From positions 1 through 32,109 of the forward strand of contig CAZCKD010000013.1 in the NCBI GenBank assembly GCA_964498925.1: 32,109 nucleotides of DNA, written 5' to 3'. This DNA is from Granulosicoccus sp964498925 (GTDB lineage Bacteria > Pseudomonadota > Gammaproteobacteria > Granulosicoccales > Granulosicoccaceae). Below, in pieces: positions 25,801 to 32,109 of the stretch; position 1 is the stretch's first letter, and each line of letters begins with the position of its first letter. The notes below the pieces were generated by a model that was given only the letters and a program-made list of their open reading frames with translations, was not told the DNA's origin and made no database searches. A program made the translations under genes and the position numbers.

Positions 25801-28224
25801 AAGCGTATCGCTTTGAGCGCGCAGCGCGACCAAAGAGGCTTCTTGATCAGCAATCGTTAGAAGAAGCTCTTCCTGCTCAGCCATTCCCGCTGAGAGTGCC
25901 TCTTCTAAAGAAGACGCTCGGCCTTCAAGTTCAGCAATGGCAGGAACCTGCACATCAATCGTGGCTTGCAGCTCTTCATTCAAAGCTTGTGCGTTAGCAA
26001 CCTGCTCACTCTCGGTTCCTTTGGCAGTTTCGATCTCCTGCTCAAGTTCAGCGACTTGCGACATCAGAGCAGTACGTTCTGTGTCCAATGCAGCGCTTTT
26101 GTCTTCTAATTCCTGCAATGCCGGAATCTGAAGATCAACAGTTTCCTGCAACTTCGCTAGTTCTGTTTCATAGCCCTGGCGCTCAATATCAGCCGCTAAG
26201 ACAGCATCAGATAGCTGTGTTTCCAAATCTGCGCTTTTAGCTTGTAGCTCTTCAAGGGAAGGCTTCACAGCCTCTAGTTCAGCTTCGAGTTCTCCAACTT
26301 GCGCTTGCACGGTAGCCAGCTGTCCTTCAGCGTCTGCTTTTACCGTTTCGAGATCACCTTGAGCCGCTGTTAACGCTGTCATGTCAGTTTCAAGCGTCAT
26401 GACTTGAGCCTGAAGCGCATCTTTCTCGACTAGCAGAGCATCACGTTGACCACGAAGATCAGCAGATTCGGCAGTTAATGAAGCAACTTCGTTTTGTAGA
26501 GATTCCTGTTCCTGGCCGAACTCGCCTTGAAGGCTCTGGATTTGGAATTCAGTCGATTCAGCAACCTCTGCGTTCTGTGCTTTGACGGTATCCAGTTCGC
26601 TTTGCAATCCGCCCATGGCAACTTCCAGTTGAGCTTTTTCACTGCTCAGCTCAACCGTCTGATCAGTAAGATCAGAGACTTCAAGCATCAACGCTTGCTT
26701 CTGAGCTTCCAAATCACCAATCTCAACATTCAAACCGACAATTTCGCTATCGAATTGTGCCTGCAGTGCCGCGTATCCTTCTTGAGAGGACAGCAACTCA
26801 TCGTTGGCAGATGTTGAAGCACTCATTAGAGACTGCACTTCGGTGTTGAGATCACCTAACTGAGAATCATGCAGACTGATGGCTTCCTGTGCCGTGGTGT
26901 AGCGCGCCTGTAGATCATCATATTGAGTTTCGAGATCAGCCAATGCTGCTGCCTTCTCCTCAATTTGAGCCTGCAAAGTCGCCTCTGTGTCACCAAAGCT
27001 CGCTTGAGCATCAGTAACTGCCGCAGTCTGTACACCCAATTCATCTTGCGTGCTAGCCAGTTCTGCTTCCGTTGATTCGAGCGCAGTTTGAGTCTCGACT
27101 AAGGCAGTCTCAGTGTCCGCTAATGTTGCGCGCGTATCAGCCAAGCTGCTCTCAACATCTGCGACGCGATCATTCAAACCGCCGATTTCGCTTTCCAGCA
27201 GTGCTCTTTTGGCTTCAAGCTCACCGATCTCAGCATTCATGACTGCGACATCTGTGTCGTAAAGTCCTAGCAATGTGCTGTAGCTCGCCTGCGCATCTGC
27301 AAGTTCTTGACTGGTAGAAGCAGACGATGCCTGCAGCGACTGAATCTCTGCATCGTAGGATCCCATGTTCACTTCCCGGGACTGCAACGCTTCTGTTTGG
27401 CTATTCAATTGGTCGTTAAGTCCGGCAACAACCGCTTGTAACTCACTTAACTCAGCATTAGACGACGCATTGAAGCCTTCGATGTCCGCTTCCAGTTGGG
27501 CGATTTGAGCAGCGCTGCTTTGACGAACATCAGCCAGCTCGGCTTCCAGTGCTTGCACTTTATCTGTGTCCGCCTGGCCGGCAGCACTGAGTTCAGCTTC
27601 AAGTGCCTGAACTCTCTCAGCACTCGCTTGCTCGGTTTGACTCAGCTGTGCTTCCAGAGCTTGCACCCTCTCAGCCCCGGCCTGCTCAGCGAGACTAAGT
27701 TCTTCTTCGAGAGCCGCAACCCGCTCGTTACTCTGAACATCAAAATTGGCCAACGCAGTATCAAGGTCTGTTGCAGCCGTTAAACGTTGAGTTTCGGCAG
27801 CGGCCAGTTCGGATTGAGCAGCTTCTAGTCGCTGCTGAAGATCAGCGATGCTACCTTCAAGACCCGAATTGTTTTCGGTTGCCGAAGCAAGCAGCCCTTG
27901 TACTTGAGTACGGCCTTGGTCCAGATCAGCCACTTGTCCTCTGAGAGAAACAAGTTCTTCTTCAGACGCTGCAATTGATTCTTGCAAAGCCGCCTGTTCA
28001 CTTCTAAGGTTTAGTATGTCTTGTTCTGCTGTTTCAAGATCTGAGCTTCGCTGTTCCAGTAACGCTGTGACTTTATCTCGCTCGAACTTAGAGCTCTTTA
28101 GACTATTGGATGTTTTGGAATTGGCTATCCAAGCACCTAAAAGTCCTAAGAGAGCAAGTGCTGTCAGGATAAATTTTAATTGATACGAAGAGCGGCTCGG
28201 CGCTTTCTCGAAGTCTCTAAACAT
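22831..28224 (-). CDS. Giant inner-membrane-anchored coiled-coil protein with C-terminal OmpA/MotB-like peptidoglycan-binding domain
   Basis: This 1797-residue protein has a short N-terminus, one transmembrane helix (about 17-35, KFILTALALLGLLGAWIA), then about 1600 residues of nearly unbroken heptad coiled coil rich in Ala, Glu, Gln, Leu and Ser, and an OmpA-like domain from about 1675. That domain shows VINLPSQALFNSGRARL, EGHTDSVPV with peptidoglycan-binding D1724, NWELSVARAANTVNFL, and ALNRRVEL with the conserved Arg; it is closest to MotB-type versions. I saw no cysteine. Internal repeats include four 18-residue units (176-247), a pair of long related segments (near 290 and 460), and nine 35-residue units (884-1198). 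It stands alone, divergent from mtaB. Since the OmpA domain must reach peptidoglycan, the N-terminus should be cytoplasmic. Function unknown; envelope tether or scaffold is inferred. Confidence 0.88.
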   Translation of the reverse strand: MFRDFEKAPSRSSYQLKFILTALALLGLLGAWIANSKTSNSLKSSKFERDKVTALLEQRSSDLETAEQDILNLRSEQAALQESIAASEEELVSLRGQVADLDQGRTQVQGLLASATENNSGLEGSIADLQQRLEAAQSELAAAETQRLTAATDLDTALANFDVQSNERVAALEEELSLAEQAGAERVQALEAQLSQTEQASAERVQALEAELSAAGQADTDKVQALEAELADVRQSSAAQIAQLEADIEGFNASSNAELSELQAVVAGLNDQLNSQTEALQSREVNMGSYDAEIQSLQASSASTSQELADAQASYSTLLGLYDTDVAVMNAEIGELEAKRALLESEIGGLNDRVADVESSLADTRATLADTETALVETQTALESTEAELASTQDELGVQTAAVTDAQASFGDTEATLQAQIEEKAAALADLETQYDDLQARYTTAQEAISLHDSQLGDLNTEVQSLMSASTSANDELLSSQEGYAALQAQFDSEIVGLNVEIGDLEAQKQALMLEVSDLTDQTVELSSEKAQLEVAMGGLQSELDTVKAQNAEVAESTEFQIQSLQGEFGQEQESLQNEVASLTAESADLRGQRDALLVEKDALQAQVMTLETDMTALTAAQGDLETVKADAEGQLATVQAQVGELEAELEAVKPSLEELQAKSADLETQLSDAVLAADIERQGYETELAKLQETVDLQIPALQELEDKSAALDTERTALMSQVAELEQEIETAKGTESEQVANAQALNEELQATIDVQVPAIAELEGRASSLEEALSAGMAEQEELLLTIADQEASLVALRAQSDTLQTEIEQKNTEIGELQATVDEQVPTIADLRAQIGEVDAQRAGLTVQISDLEGQLAVASESAQRASLVDPLQAEKAALQARIGEMQNMLEANQGTAAETATAVEVLETEKLALQMRIGEMQNELESNVQSQSLTADAMQSLDEQKAALQARIGEMQDALEANAESAAETNSAVEQLETQKQALQARIGEMQGELESNSESQAANSESITALETEKAALQARIGELQTQLESTLEASDSTTNNVLALEEEKSALQLRIGEMQSMLEANAETSEATSAMVDTLEGEKVALQGRIGEMQTLLEANAEASASTSASVEALETQKADLQLRIGEMQGLLEANAESATQNAANVETLETQKLALEAQIAEMQELLASKDSTVASTSEEVAALETEKAALLQKIDEMQTMLDDNTTAASANVERLEGQRATLFSRIGELRAQVGEKNGLLDDSASVQSDLSGQIEEMTAAREASLEQLNALETEQAELNKQLASLESDNEQLVADVAGLVSERDGLNDQLGSVQSDGQQLTEQVAALTSERDALAGQLSDLQSEVEVLGGEIVGLQSETAGLKAQLESAQSGSNQLTDQVSTLQSDNEQLAGQVAGLETERDALNERVATMRIDSDNLAMELDSANTAAQDSAAAGEADIAALTADIKSVSTERDGLLSEVVELGVMVGDLEGQLGVSADTVASNAETIGSLQSELESTRSAATLAGDEAANAQAALEQEITDAQARLEALNAELAEAEGRVLDLQASNSGLGDDNASLETQVQQLSDTNATLEGELATAMSTNETLAANLADADAIAFGLRDEIRNERENVVAQRAAADGLSNELAAIRQEGEAESNRAQSLRDSIDANLTANGVDNVEVTVRDDNGVVINLPSQALFNSGRARLSAGGRTLMTRVATSLSDIDNDILVEGHTDSVPVSGDLQAIFPSNWELSVARAANTVNFLESRGGVASERLGALGYGQHRPVAPNDSAEGRALNRRVELVVKP
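24631..25575 (-). repeat. Nine tandem 105-bp repeats encoding 35-residue coiled-coil units
   Basis: Within the giant gene, nine consecutive units of exactly 35 residues (105 bp) cover residues 884-1198. The consensus opens with LQARIGEMQ, then xxLEANAES, about ten variable Ser/Thr/Ala residues, and LETEKAA. Thirty-five equals five heptads, so the coiled-coil register is kept through the block. A degenerate 32-residue tenth unit runs on to about 24535. The DNA copies are diverged, so this is an old array, not a fresh expansion. Confidence 0.9.
27484..27699 (-). repeat. Four tandem 54-bp repeats encoding 18-residue units
   Basis: Residues 176-247 of the giant protein are four 18-residue units: LSLAEQAGAERVQALEAQ and three relatives, the last (LADVRQSSAAQIAQLEAD) most diverged. 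Eighteen residues is five helical turns, a different period from the 35-residue array further on. Confidence 0.85.
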
Positions 28225-28395
28225 GTGGTCTATTCCGGTAACAGGGGTCGTACGACAAGTTCGTGGTTATATTGACATCGTAGCGAAAAGCGATACTCGC
28301 CACAATCTATTGTTGAGTCGAAAAACACTAATTCGGTAAACGTTTCAGTACACTAACAAGTTTTCGCCCTCAAACAGTCTTCGAAGTGTAAAACA

Positions 28396-29685
28396 GTGCG
28401 TATTCATCTTAGTGCTCTCGGCTGCCGACTTAACGAAGCCGAATTAGAACAATGGGCTACAGCGTTTAAGGGCGCTGGTGACCAGATTGCGTTATCGCCT
28501 GAAGAGGCCGACGTCATGGTCATGAACTCATGTGCAGTGACACGTGAAGCAGTTCGCAAATCAAGACAAAAACTGCAACGATTGCAACGACTCAACCCGA
28601 CTGCAAAGCTGGTGGTCAGTGGTTGCTACAGTGAGTTAACACCCGACTCTGACTTAGCAGAGCTTGGCGTCGACCTCATTGTACCTAACACGGAAAAAGA
28701 AAAACTGGTTCCGATGACACGAGCAGCTTTTGCTCAACCGACAATGCCGCAAGCGGCAACCATCCCCGCAAGCAGTGCATTATTCAACCGGAATCGTCAT
28801 AGAGCATTCATTAAAATTCAGGACGGCTGCCGCTACCGCTGCACCTTTTGTATCGTTACGGTTGCTAGAGGTGCAGAGAGAAGCCGTTCAATCGAGGAAA
28901 TAGTCGAGGAAGTACGGCAGTTGCAAAACAATGATGTGCAGGAAGTCGTTTTAACCGGCGTGCATGTTGGAGGCTATGGATCCGATCTGGACAGCGACTT
29001 AGAGTCGTTAGTCAAAGCTTTACTTGATGATACTGATATACCTCGCATTCGTTTTGCTTCAGTAGAGCCGTGGGACTTATCATCAAATTTTCTTCGCCTG
29101 TTTGAAAATTCACGAGTGTTGCCACATATGCACCTGCCCTTACAGAGTGGTTGCGACACGGTGCTCCGACGTATGGCACGCAGATGTAAAACTCAAGAAT
29201 TCAACCAACTCACCACCGAACTCAGAGAATGCGTGGGCAATTTCAATGTCACGACTGACATCATCGCAGGTTTTCCTGGAGAGACCGATGATGAGTGGCA
29301 GCAATCGCTGGACTTTATCGCTACCCAGCAATTCGGCCACATTCATGCCTTCACCTATTCTGAGCGTGAGGGCACAAAAGCAGCGTCCCTACCCGATTCA
29401 GTCCCTATGGTAATCAGGCAGGAGCGAAGCCGACAACTCCATGCGCTGGGCGAAACATTAAAGCTAGACCAACTGCAGCAATCGGTGGGACACACGGCAG
29501 ATGTACTCTGGGAACGAGGCCGCGAGGAAACGTCAGAAGATGGCAAATCCCTTTGGAAGCACCAGGGCTATACGCCCAACTATCAACGGGTAGTCACACT
29601 GTCAGAAACAAACCTGGCCAATAGCATTCTGCCAACGCAATTAACAGGCGTTGAAAACGGCAAGCTAATCGGACAGGTTGGATAG
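28396..29685 (+). CDS. mtaB: MtaB-like tRNA t6A37 methylthiotransferase (radical SAM)
   Basis: The 429-residue enzyme has the three-domain build of methylthiotransferases. The N-terminal domain has cluster cysteines C10 (LGCRLNEAE), C46 (NSCAVT) and C77 (SGCYSE); the radical-SAM core has C145, C149 and C152 in CRYRCTFC, followed by VARGAERSRS, HMHLPLQSG and DIIAGFPGET; the last 70 residues are TRAM-like. LGCRLNEAE and GVHVGGYG fit MtaB (YqeV), which adds a methylthio group to N6-threonylcarbamoyladenosine 37, rather than MiaB or RimO. It starts with GTG at 28396 and is divergent from the giant gene over 171 bases. Confidence 0.85.
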   Translation: MRIHLSALGCRLNEAELEQWATAFKGAGDQIALSPEEADVMVMNSCAVTREAVRKSRQKLQRLQRLNPTAKLVVSGCYSELTPDSDLAELGVDLIVPNTEKEKLVPMTRAAFAQPTMPQAATIPASSALFNRNRHRAFIKIQDGCRYRCTFCIVTVARGAERSRSIEEIVEEVRQLQNNDVQEVVLTGVHVGGYGSDLDSDLESLVKALLDDTDIPRIRFASVEPWDLSSNFLRLFENSRVLPHMHLPLQSGCDTVLRRMARRCKTQEFNQLTTELRECVGNFNVTTDIIAGFPGETDDEWQQSLDFIATQQFGHIHAFTYSEREGTKAASLPDSVPMVIRQERSRQLHALGETLKLDQLQQSVGHTADVLWERGREETSEDGKSLWKHQGYTPNYQRVVTLSETNLANSILPTQLTGVENGKLIGQVG

Positions 29686-29689
29686 AACC

Positions 29690-30523
29690 CTAGTAGCTCA
29701 ACGGCATGTGTCGGTTAACGTCTTTATAAAGAAGATAGCGAAAATTATCCGGGCCACTGGCGTAACACGCCTGTGGGCAGAATGCTCGAAGCCATAAAAA
29801 ATCTCCTGCCTCGACTTCCACCCAATCCTGATTCAATTTGTAAACGGCTTTTCCTTCCAGTATGAAAAGCCCGTGCTCCATCACGTGCGTTTCCGGGAAG
29901 GGTATGACGCCACCGGGCTTGAAAGTCACAATATTCACATGCATGTCGTGCCTTAAATCATCAGGCTCGACAAATCTCGACGTAGCCCAAACGCCATTGG
30001 TGTCGGGCATGGGAATCGGTTCGACCTGTTGATCGCTGGTCACAAACGCTTTGGGCCTATCGATACCTTCTGCGGCTTGATAACGCTTGCGAATCCAATG
30101 GAAAGACGCTGGAGAATCTCCGGAGTTGATGAGCGTCCAGCGAGCGCCAGGCGGTAGGTAGACATAGCTACCTTTCGCTAACTCATGCGTTTGCTCCGTT
30201 TCATCACCATCGACAAGTGTCAGAGACAATTGACCGTCAACGACAAATAAAACCGCTTGCGCCTCTTCATCCACTTCCGGGTTTTCTGAGCCACCCTTGG
30301 GCTGAACTTCCACCAGATACTGGGAGAAAGTGGTCGCAAAACCTGAAAGCGGCCGTGCAAGAACCCATAACCGGGTGTTCTGCCAGTGAGGGAGATAGCT
30401 GGTGACAATATCAGTCTGTACGCTGCGAGGAATAACCGCATAGGCCTCCGTAAATACGGCCCGCTGCGTCATGATGTCTGTTTGAGCAGGCAAGCCCCCT
30501 GCCGGTGAAGAGTAATTAGTCAT
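29690..30523 (-). CDS. allE: (S)-ureidoglycine aminohydrolase
   Basis: AllE releases ammonia from (S)-ureidoglycine to give ureidoglycolate late in purine breakdown. The 277-residue bicupin has a first cupin around 70-140 (LVEVQPKGG, GSYVYLPPGARWTLIN) and a second around 195-270. The manganese ligands known from plant UGlyAH (Glu, His, His, Gln) are all found: E211, H213, H217 in ETHVMEHG and Q251 in CPQACYA. The ending YLLYKDVNRHMPL is family-typical. uraD lies 90 bases upstream on the same strand, so a two-gene operon is likely. Its stop is four bases from the convergent mtaB stop. The ribosome binding site is poor; a short upstream frame overlaps the start. Confidence 0.92.
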   Translation of the reverse strand: MTNYSSPAGGLPAQTDIMTQRAVFTEAYAVIPRSVQTDIVTSYLPHWQNTRLWVLARPLSGFATTFSQYLVEVQPKGGSENPEVDEEAQAVLFVVDGQLSLTLVDGDETEQTHELAKGSYVYLPPGARWTLINSGDSPASFHWIRKRYQAAEGIDRPKAFVTSDQQVEPIPMPDTNGVWATSRFVEPDDLRHDMHVNIVTFKPGGVIPFPETHVMEHGLFILEGKAVYKLNQDWVEVEAGDFLWLRAFCPQACYASGPDNFRYLLYKDVNRHMPLSY

Positions 30524-30613
30524 TGCGCGACGCCCGAGGCGGTATATTGCATTTCATGTCTTTTCGATTCCTGCCGGGTTGGCCCGAGACAACTGCTCTT
30601 GCGAAATTTAAGC

Positions 30614-31117
30614 CTAACAGAGTAAGGCATCCAGCCTAAGTCGAGCAATGATATGAATTTGCTCAATAGCCGTATCGAATTCCACGTCCACGGCGTTTAA
30701 ATAGCGCTTCTCGAAAGCATCGAGGATTTCGCGTCGATGACTGTTTCGAACGGCCATGACAAAAGGAAACCCGAATTTTTCTTTGTAGGCCCCGTTCAGG
30801 TGATTGAACCGTTCAAATTCCTCCTTGGAACATTGGTTCAAACCGGCACTGGACTGCTCCACGGTAGAATCTTCCGTCAATTGTCCGGCCACAGCGGCCT
30901 TACCGACAAGATCCGGATGCGCCCGTATCAACGCTAACTGCTCGCCATGGCTGGCCTGCCCAAGAACCAGCCTGAACATTGCGCACAATTTGTCAGGATC
31001 ATTGTGCTCTTCAGTCAGGCCTAATCCGTGAGCCCGTTCAGCAATCCAGGGAGAATGCTCGTACAAAGGACCAAATTGATCAACAAAATCGGCTTGGGAT
31101 AACTCATTAAATTTCAT
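30614..31117 (-). CDS. uraD: OHCU decarboxylase
   Basis: UraD converts 2-oxo-4-hydroxy-4-carboxy-5-ureidoimidazoline to (S)-allantoin, the third step of urate oxidation. The 167-residue, all-helical protein has the catalytic H67 in RAHPDL and E87 in TVEQSSAGL, plus KFGFPFVMAVR (114-124), all diagnostic. It stands first in the minus-strand unit with allE and is divergent from puuD, whose product makes the upstream intermediate. The 5-hydroxyisourate hydrolase (uraH) and allantoinase needed to link the steps are not in this window. Confidence 0.94.
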   Translation of the reverse strand: MKFNELSQADFVDQFGPLYEHSPWIAERAHGLGLTEEHNDPDKLCAMFRLVLGQASHGEQLALIRAHPDLVGKAAVAGQLTEDSTVEQSSAGLNQCSKEEFERFNHLNGAYKEKFGFPFVMAVRNSHRREILDAFEKRYLNAVDVEFDTAIEQIHIIARLRLDALLC

Positions 31118-31139
31118 AGTTGACTAGAAAACTCGTAAG

Positions 31140-31232
31140 GATCTTTAAGGTTATGTCGTTAGGATCTGGCACAAGACTTCTGAACTGGCCCCGAATAACC
31201 GACAAAATCTGACCTGAAGATCCTAAGGTTAT
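31140..31232. promoter_or_regulatory. Repeated sites in the uraD/puuD divergent region, candidate operators
   Basis: GATCTTTAAGGTTAT (31140-31154) and GATCCTAAGGTTAT (31219-31232) form an imperfect direct repeat about 78 bases apart. TTAGGATCT (31159-31167) is the exact reverse complement of AGATCCTAA (31218-31226). Such paired sites between divergent catabolic genes usually bind one regulator. No regulator gene is in view. Confidence 0.45.
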
Positions 31233-31259
31233 ATTATTAAAGGAATAGACGCCGTTACC

Positions 31260-31292
31260 ATGCCGATTGATCAACACGCTATGAAAATCTAA
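31260..31292 (+). other. Ten-codon upstream frame overlapping the puuD start
   Basis: ATG at 31260 opens a frame reading MPIDQHAMKI that ends in TAA at 31290-31292, sharing one base with the puuD ATG (TAATG). puuD has no ribosome binding site of its own close by, so its translation may be coupled to this frame. A weak AGGA lies 15 bases before 31260. Confidence 0.3.
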
Positions 31293-32109
31293 TGGAAGCT
31301 TATTTGCTCGAATGGCTAAACCTTCTGGGTCGGTGGGCTCACCTGATCACGGGTATCGCCTGGATCGGTGCGTCCTTCTACTTTATCTGGCTGGACAACC
31401 ACCTGCAGGCTCCCAAACTGGAAGCAGACAGTGCACAGGGAGTCAGCGGCGAGCTTTGGGCTGTTCATGGTGGCGGTTTTTACCAATCCCAAAAGTACAA
31501 GGTCGCCCCACCCACGCTCCCAGAAACGTTGCATTGGTTTAAATGGGAGGCCTACACCACCCTTATTACCGGATTCTTCTTACTGGCCTTGATGTATTGG
31601 TATCAGGCGGAAATTTACCTGATAGACCCCAATGTCATGACGCTGACAAAGCCTGTCGCCGTCGGTATCGGCATGCTGACAATCGCTGGAGGTTGGTTTG
31701 GTTACGATCAGCTCTGCAAATCGCCTCTCGGTAAAAACGAAAGTGTAATGGCTCTGGTCCTTCTGGTCGTCTTGAGCTTTATCGCCTGGGCACTTTGTCA
31801 GGTGTTTAGCGGCCGAGGAGCATTCATTCACTATGGAGCCATGCTGGGCACCATTATGGTCGCCAATGTCTTCTTCATCATCATGCCGGGGCAACGCGAT
31901 CTAATTGCAGCCAAAGAACAAGGCAGAAACCCAGACCCTATTCACGGCATCAAAGCCAAGCAACGCTCGGTTCATAACACTTATTTCACGCTGCCGGTTC
32001 TGTTCGTCATGATCAGCAATCACTACAGCATGACCTACGGCCATGAATATAATTGGGCCATACTTATCGCTATCTCATTGATTGGTGCCCTAATTCGCGT
32101 ACATTTTGT
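31292..32109 (+). CDS. puuD: Urate hydroxylase PuuD, membrane part (3' end beyond the window)
   Basis: The frame runs open from ATG 31292 to the window end (272 codons). The protein begins EAYLLEWLNLLGRWAHLITGIAWIGASF, continues with FIWLDNHL and LHWFKWEAYTTLITGFFLLAL, and contains several more transmembrane helices with GAMLGTIMVANVFFIIMPGQ and RSVHNTYFTLPVLFVMISNHY. This is the membrane domain of PuuD, which oxidises urate to 5-hydroxyisourate; full-length members end in a cytochrome c domain that would lie past the window. It is divergent from uraD, and the two act in the same pathway. Confidence 0.92.
   Translation, partial: MEAYLLEWLNLLGRWAHLITGIAWIGASFYFIWLDNHLQAPKLEADSAQGVSGELWAVHGGGFYQSQKYKVAPPTLPETLHWFKWEAYTTLITGFFLLALMYWYQAEIYLIDPNVMTLTKPVAVGIGMLTIAGGWFGYDQLCKSPLGKNESVMALVLLVVLSFIAWALCQVFSGRGAFIHYGAMLGTIMVANVFFIIMPGQRDLIAAKEQGRNPDPIHGIKAKQRSVHNTYFTLPVLFVMISNHYSMTYGHEYNWAILIAISLIGALIRVHF

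Overview
The window reads as ordinary, gene-dense chromosome of a Gammaproteobacterium, probably a free-living, aerobic, marine-type heterotroph. The class rests on a bifunctional ArgA-type N-acetylglutamate synthase, TtcA, a close YpeA-like acetyltransferase, and the ubiquinone genes ubiX and a ubiI-like hydroxylase. The lifestyle is inferred from a taurine-pyruvate aminotransferase and an oxidative purine (urate) degradation cluster. No rRNA, tRNA, insertion sequence, phage gene or CRISPR array was seen. Seven of the genes are best started at GTG or TTG.

Layout. 1-525: mostly non-coding, with the possible 5' end of a minus-strand gene at the left edge and two hairpins before the first complete gene. 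526-1638: membrane-anchored, alanine-rich LEA/apolipoprotein-like helical protein. 1658-6049: metabolic block, with tpa and a glutathione transferase on the minus strand and a divergent SMP-30 lactonase plus a decarboxylating hydroxyacid dehydrogenase. 6099-12081: single genes (orphan NarL-type response regulator, ttcA, SDR oxidoreductase, IalB-family periplasmic protein, aldose epimerase, membrane PDZ protein, glycerophosphodiesterase). 12212-15816: lemA/M48 protease pair, HugZ-like protein, ypeA. 15820-19945: an unusual double HtrA-type protein followed closely by the ubiI-like gene. 20162-22756: argA, then ubiX and a Lon-substrate-binding-domain protein. 22831-28224: a giant 1797-residue gene. 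28396-29685: mtaB. 29690-32109: purine cluster (allE, uraD, divergent puuD cut by the window end).

How genes work together. PuuD oxidises urate, UraD converts the resulting OHCU to allantoin, and AllE later deaminates ureidoglycine; repeats in the uraD/puuD divergent region are candidate operators. LemA and the M48 protease form a commonly seen pair. ubiX and the ubiI-like gene both serve ubiquinone synthesis but lie in separate transcription units.

The two most unusual items are the giant inner-membrane-anchored, OmpA-terminated coiled-coil protein with tandem 35-residue (five-heptad) repeats, and the 953-residue secreted HtrA-like protein whose second protease domain has lost all three catalytic residues, an arrangement resembling yeast Nma111p.
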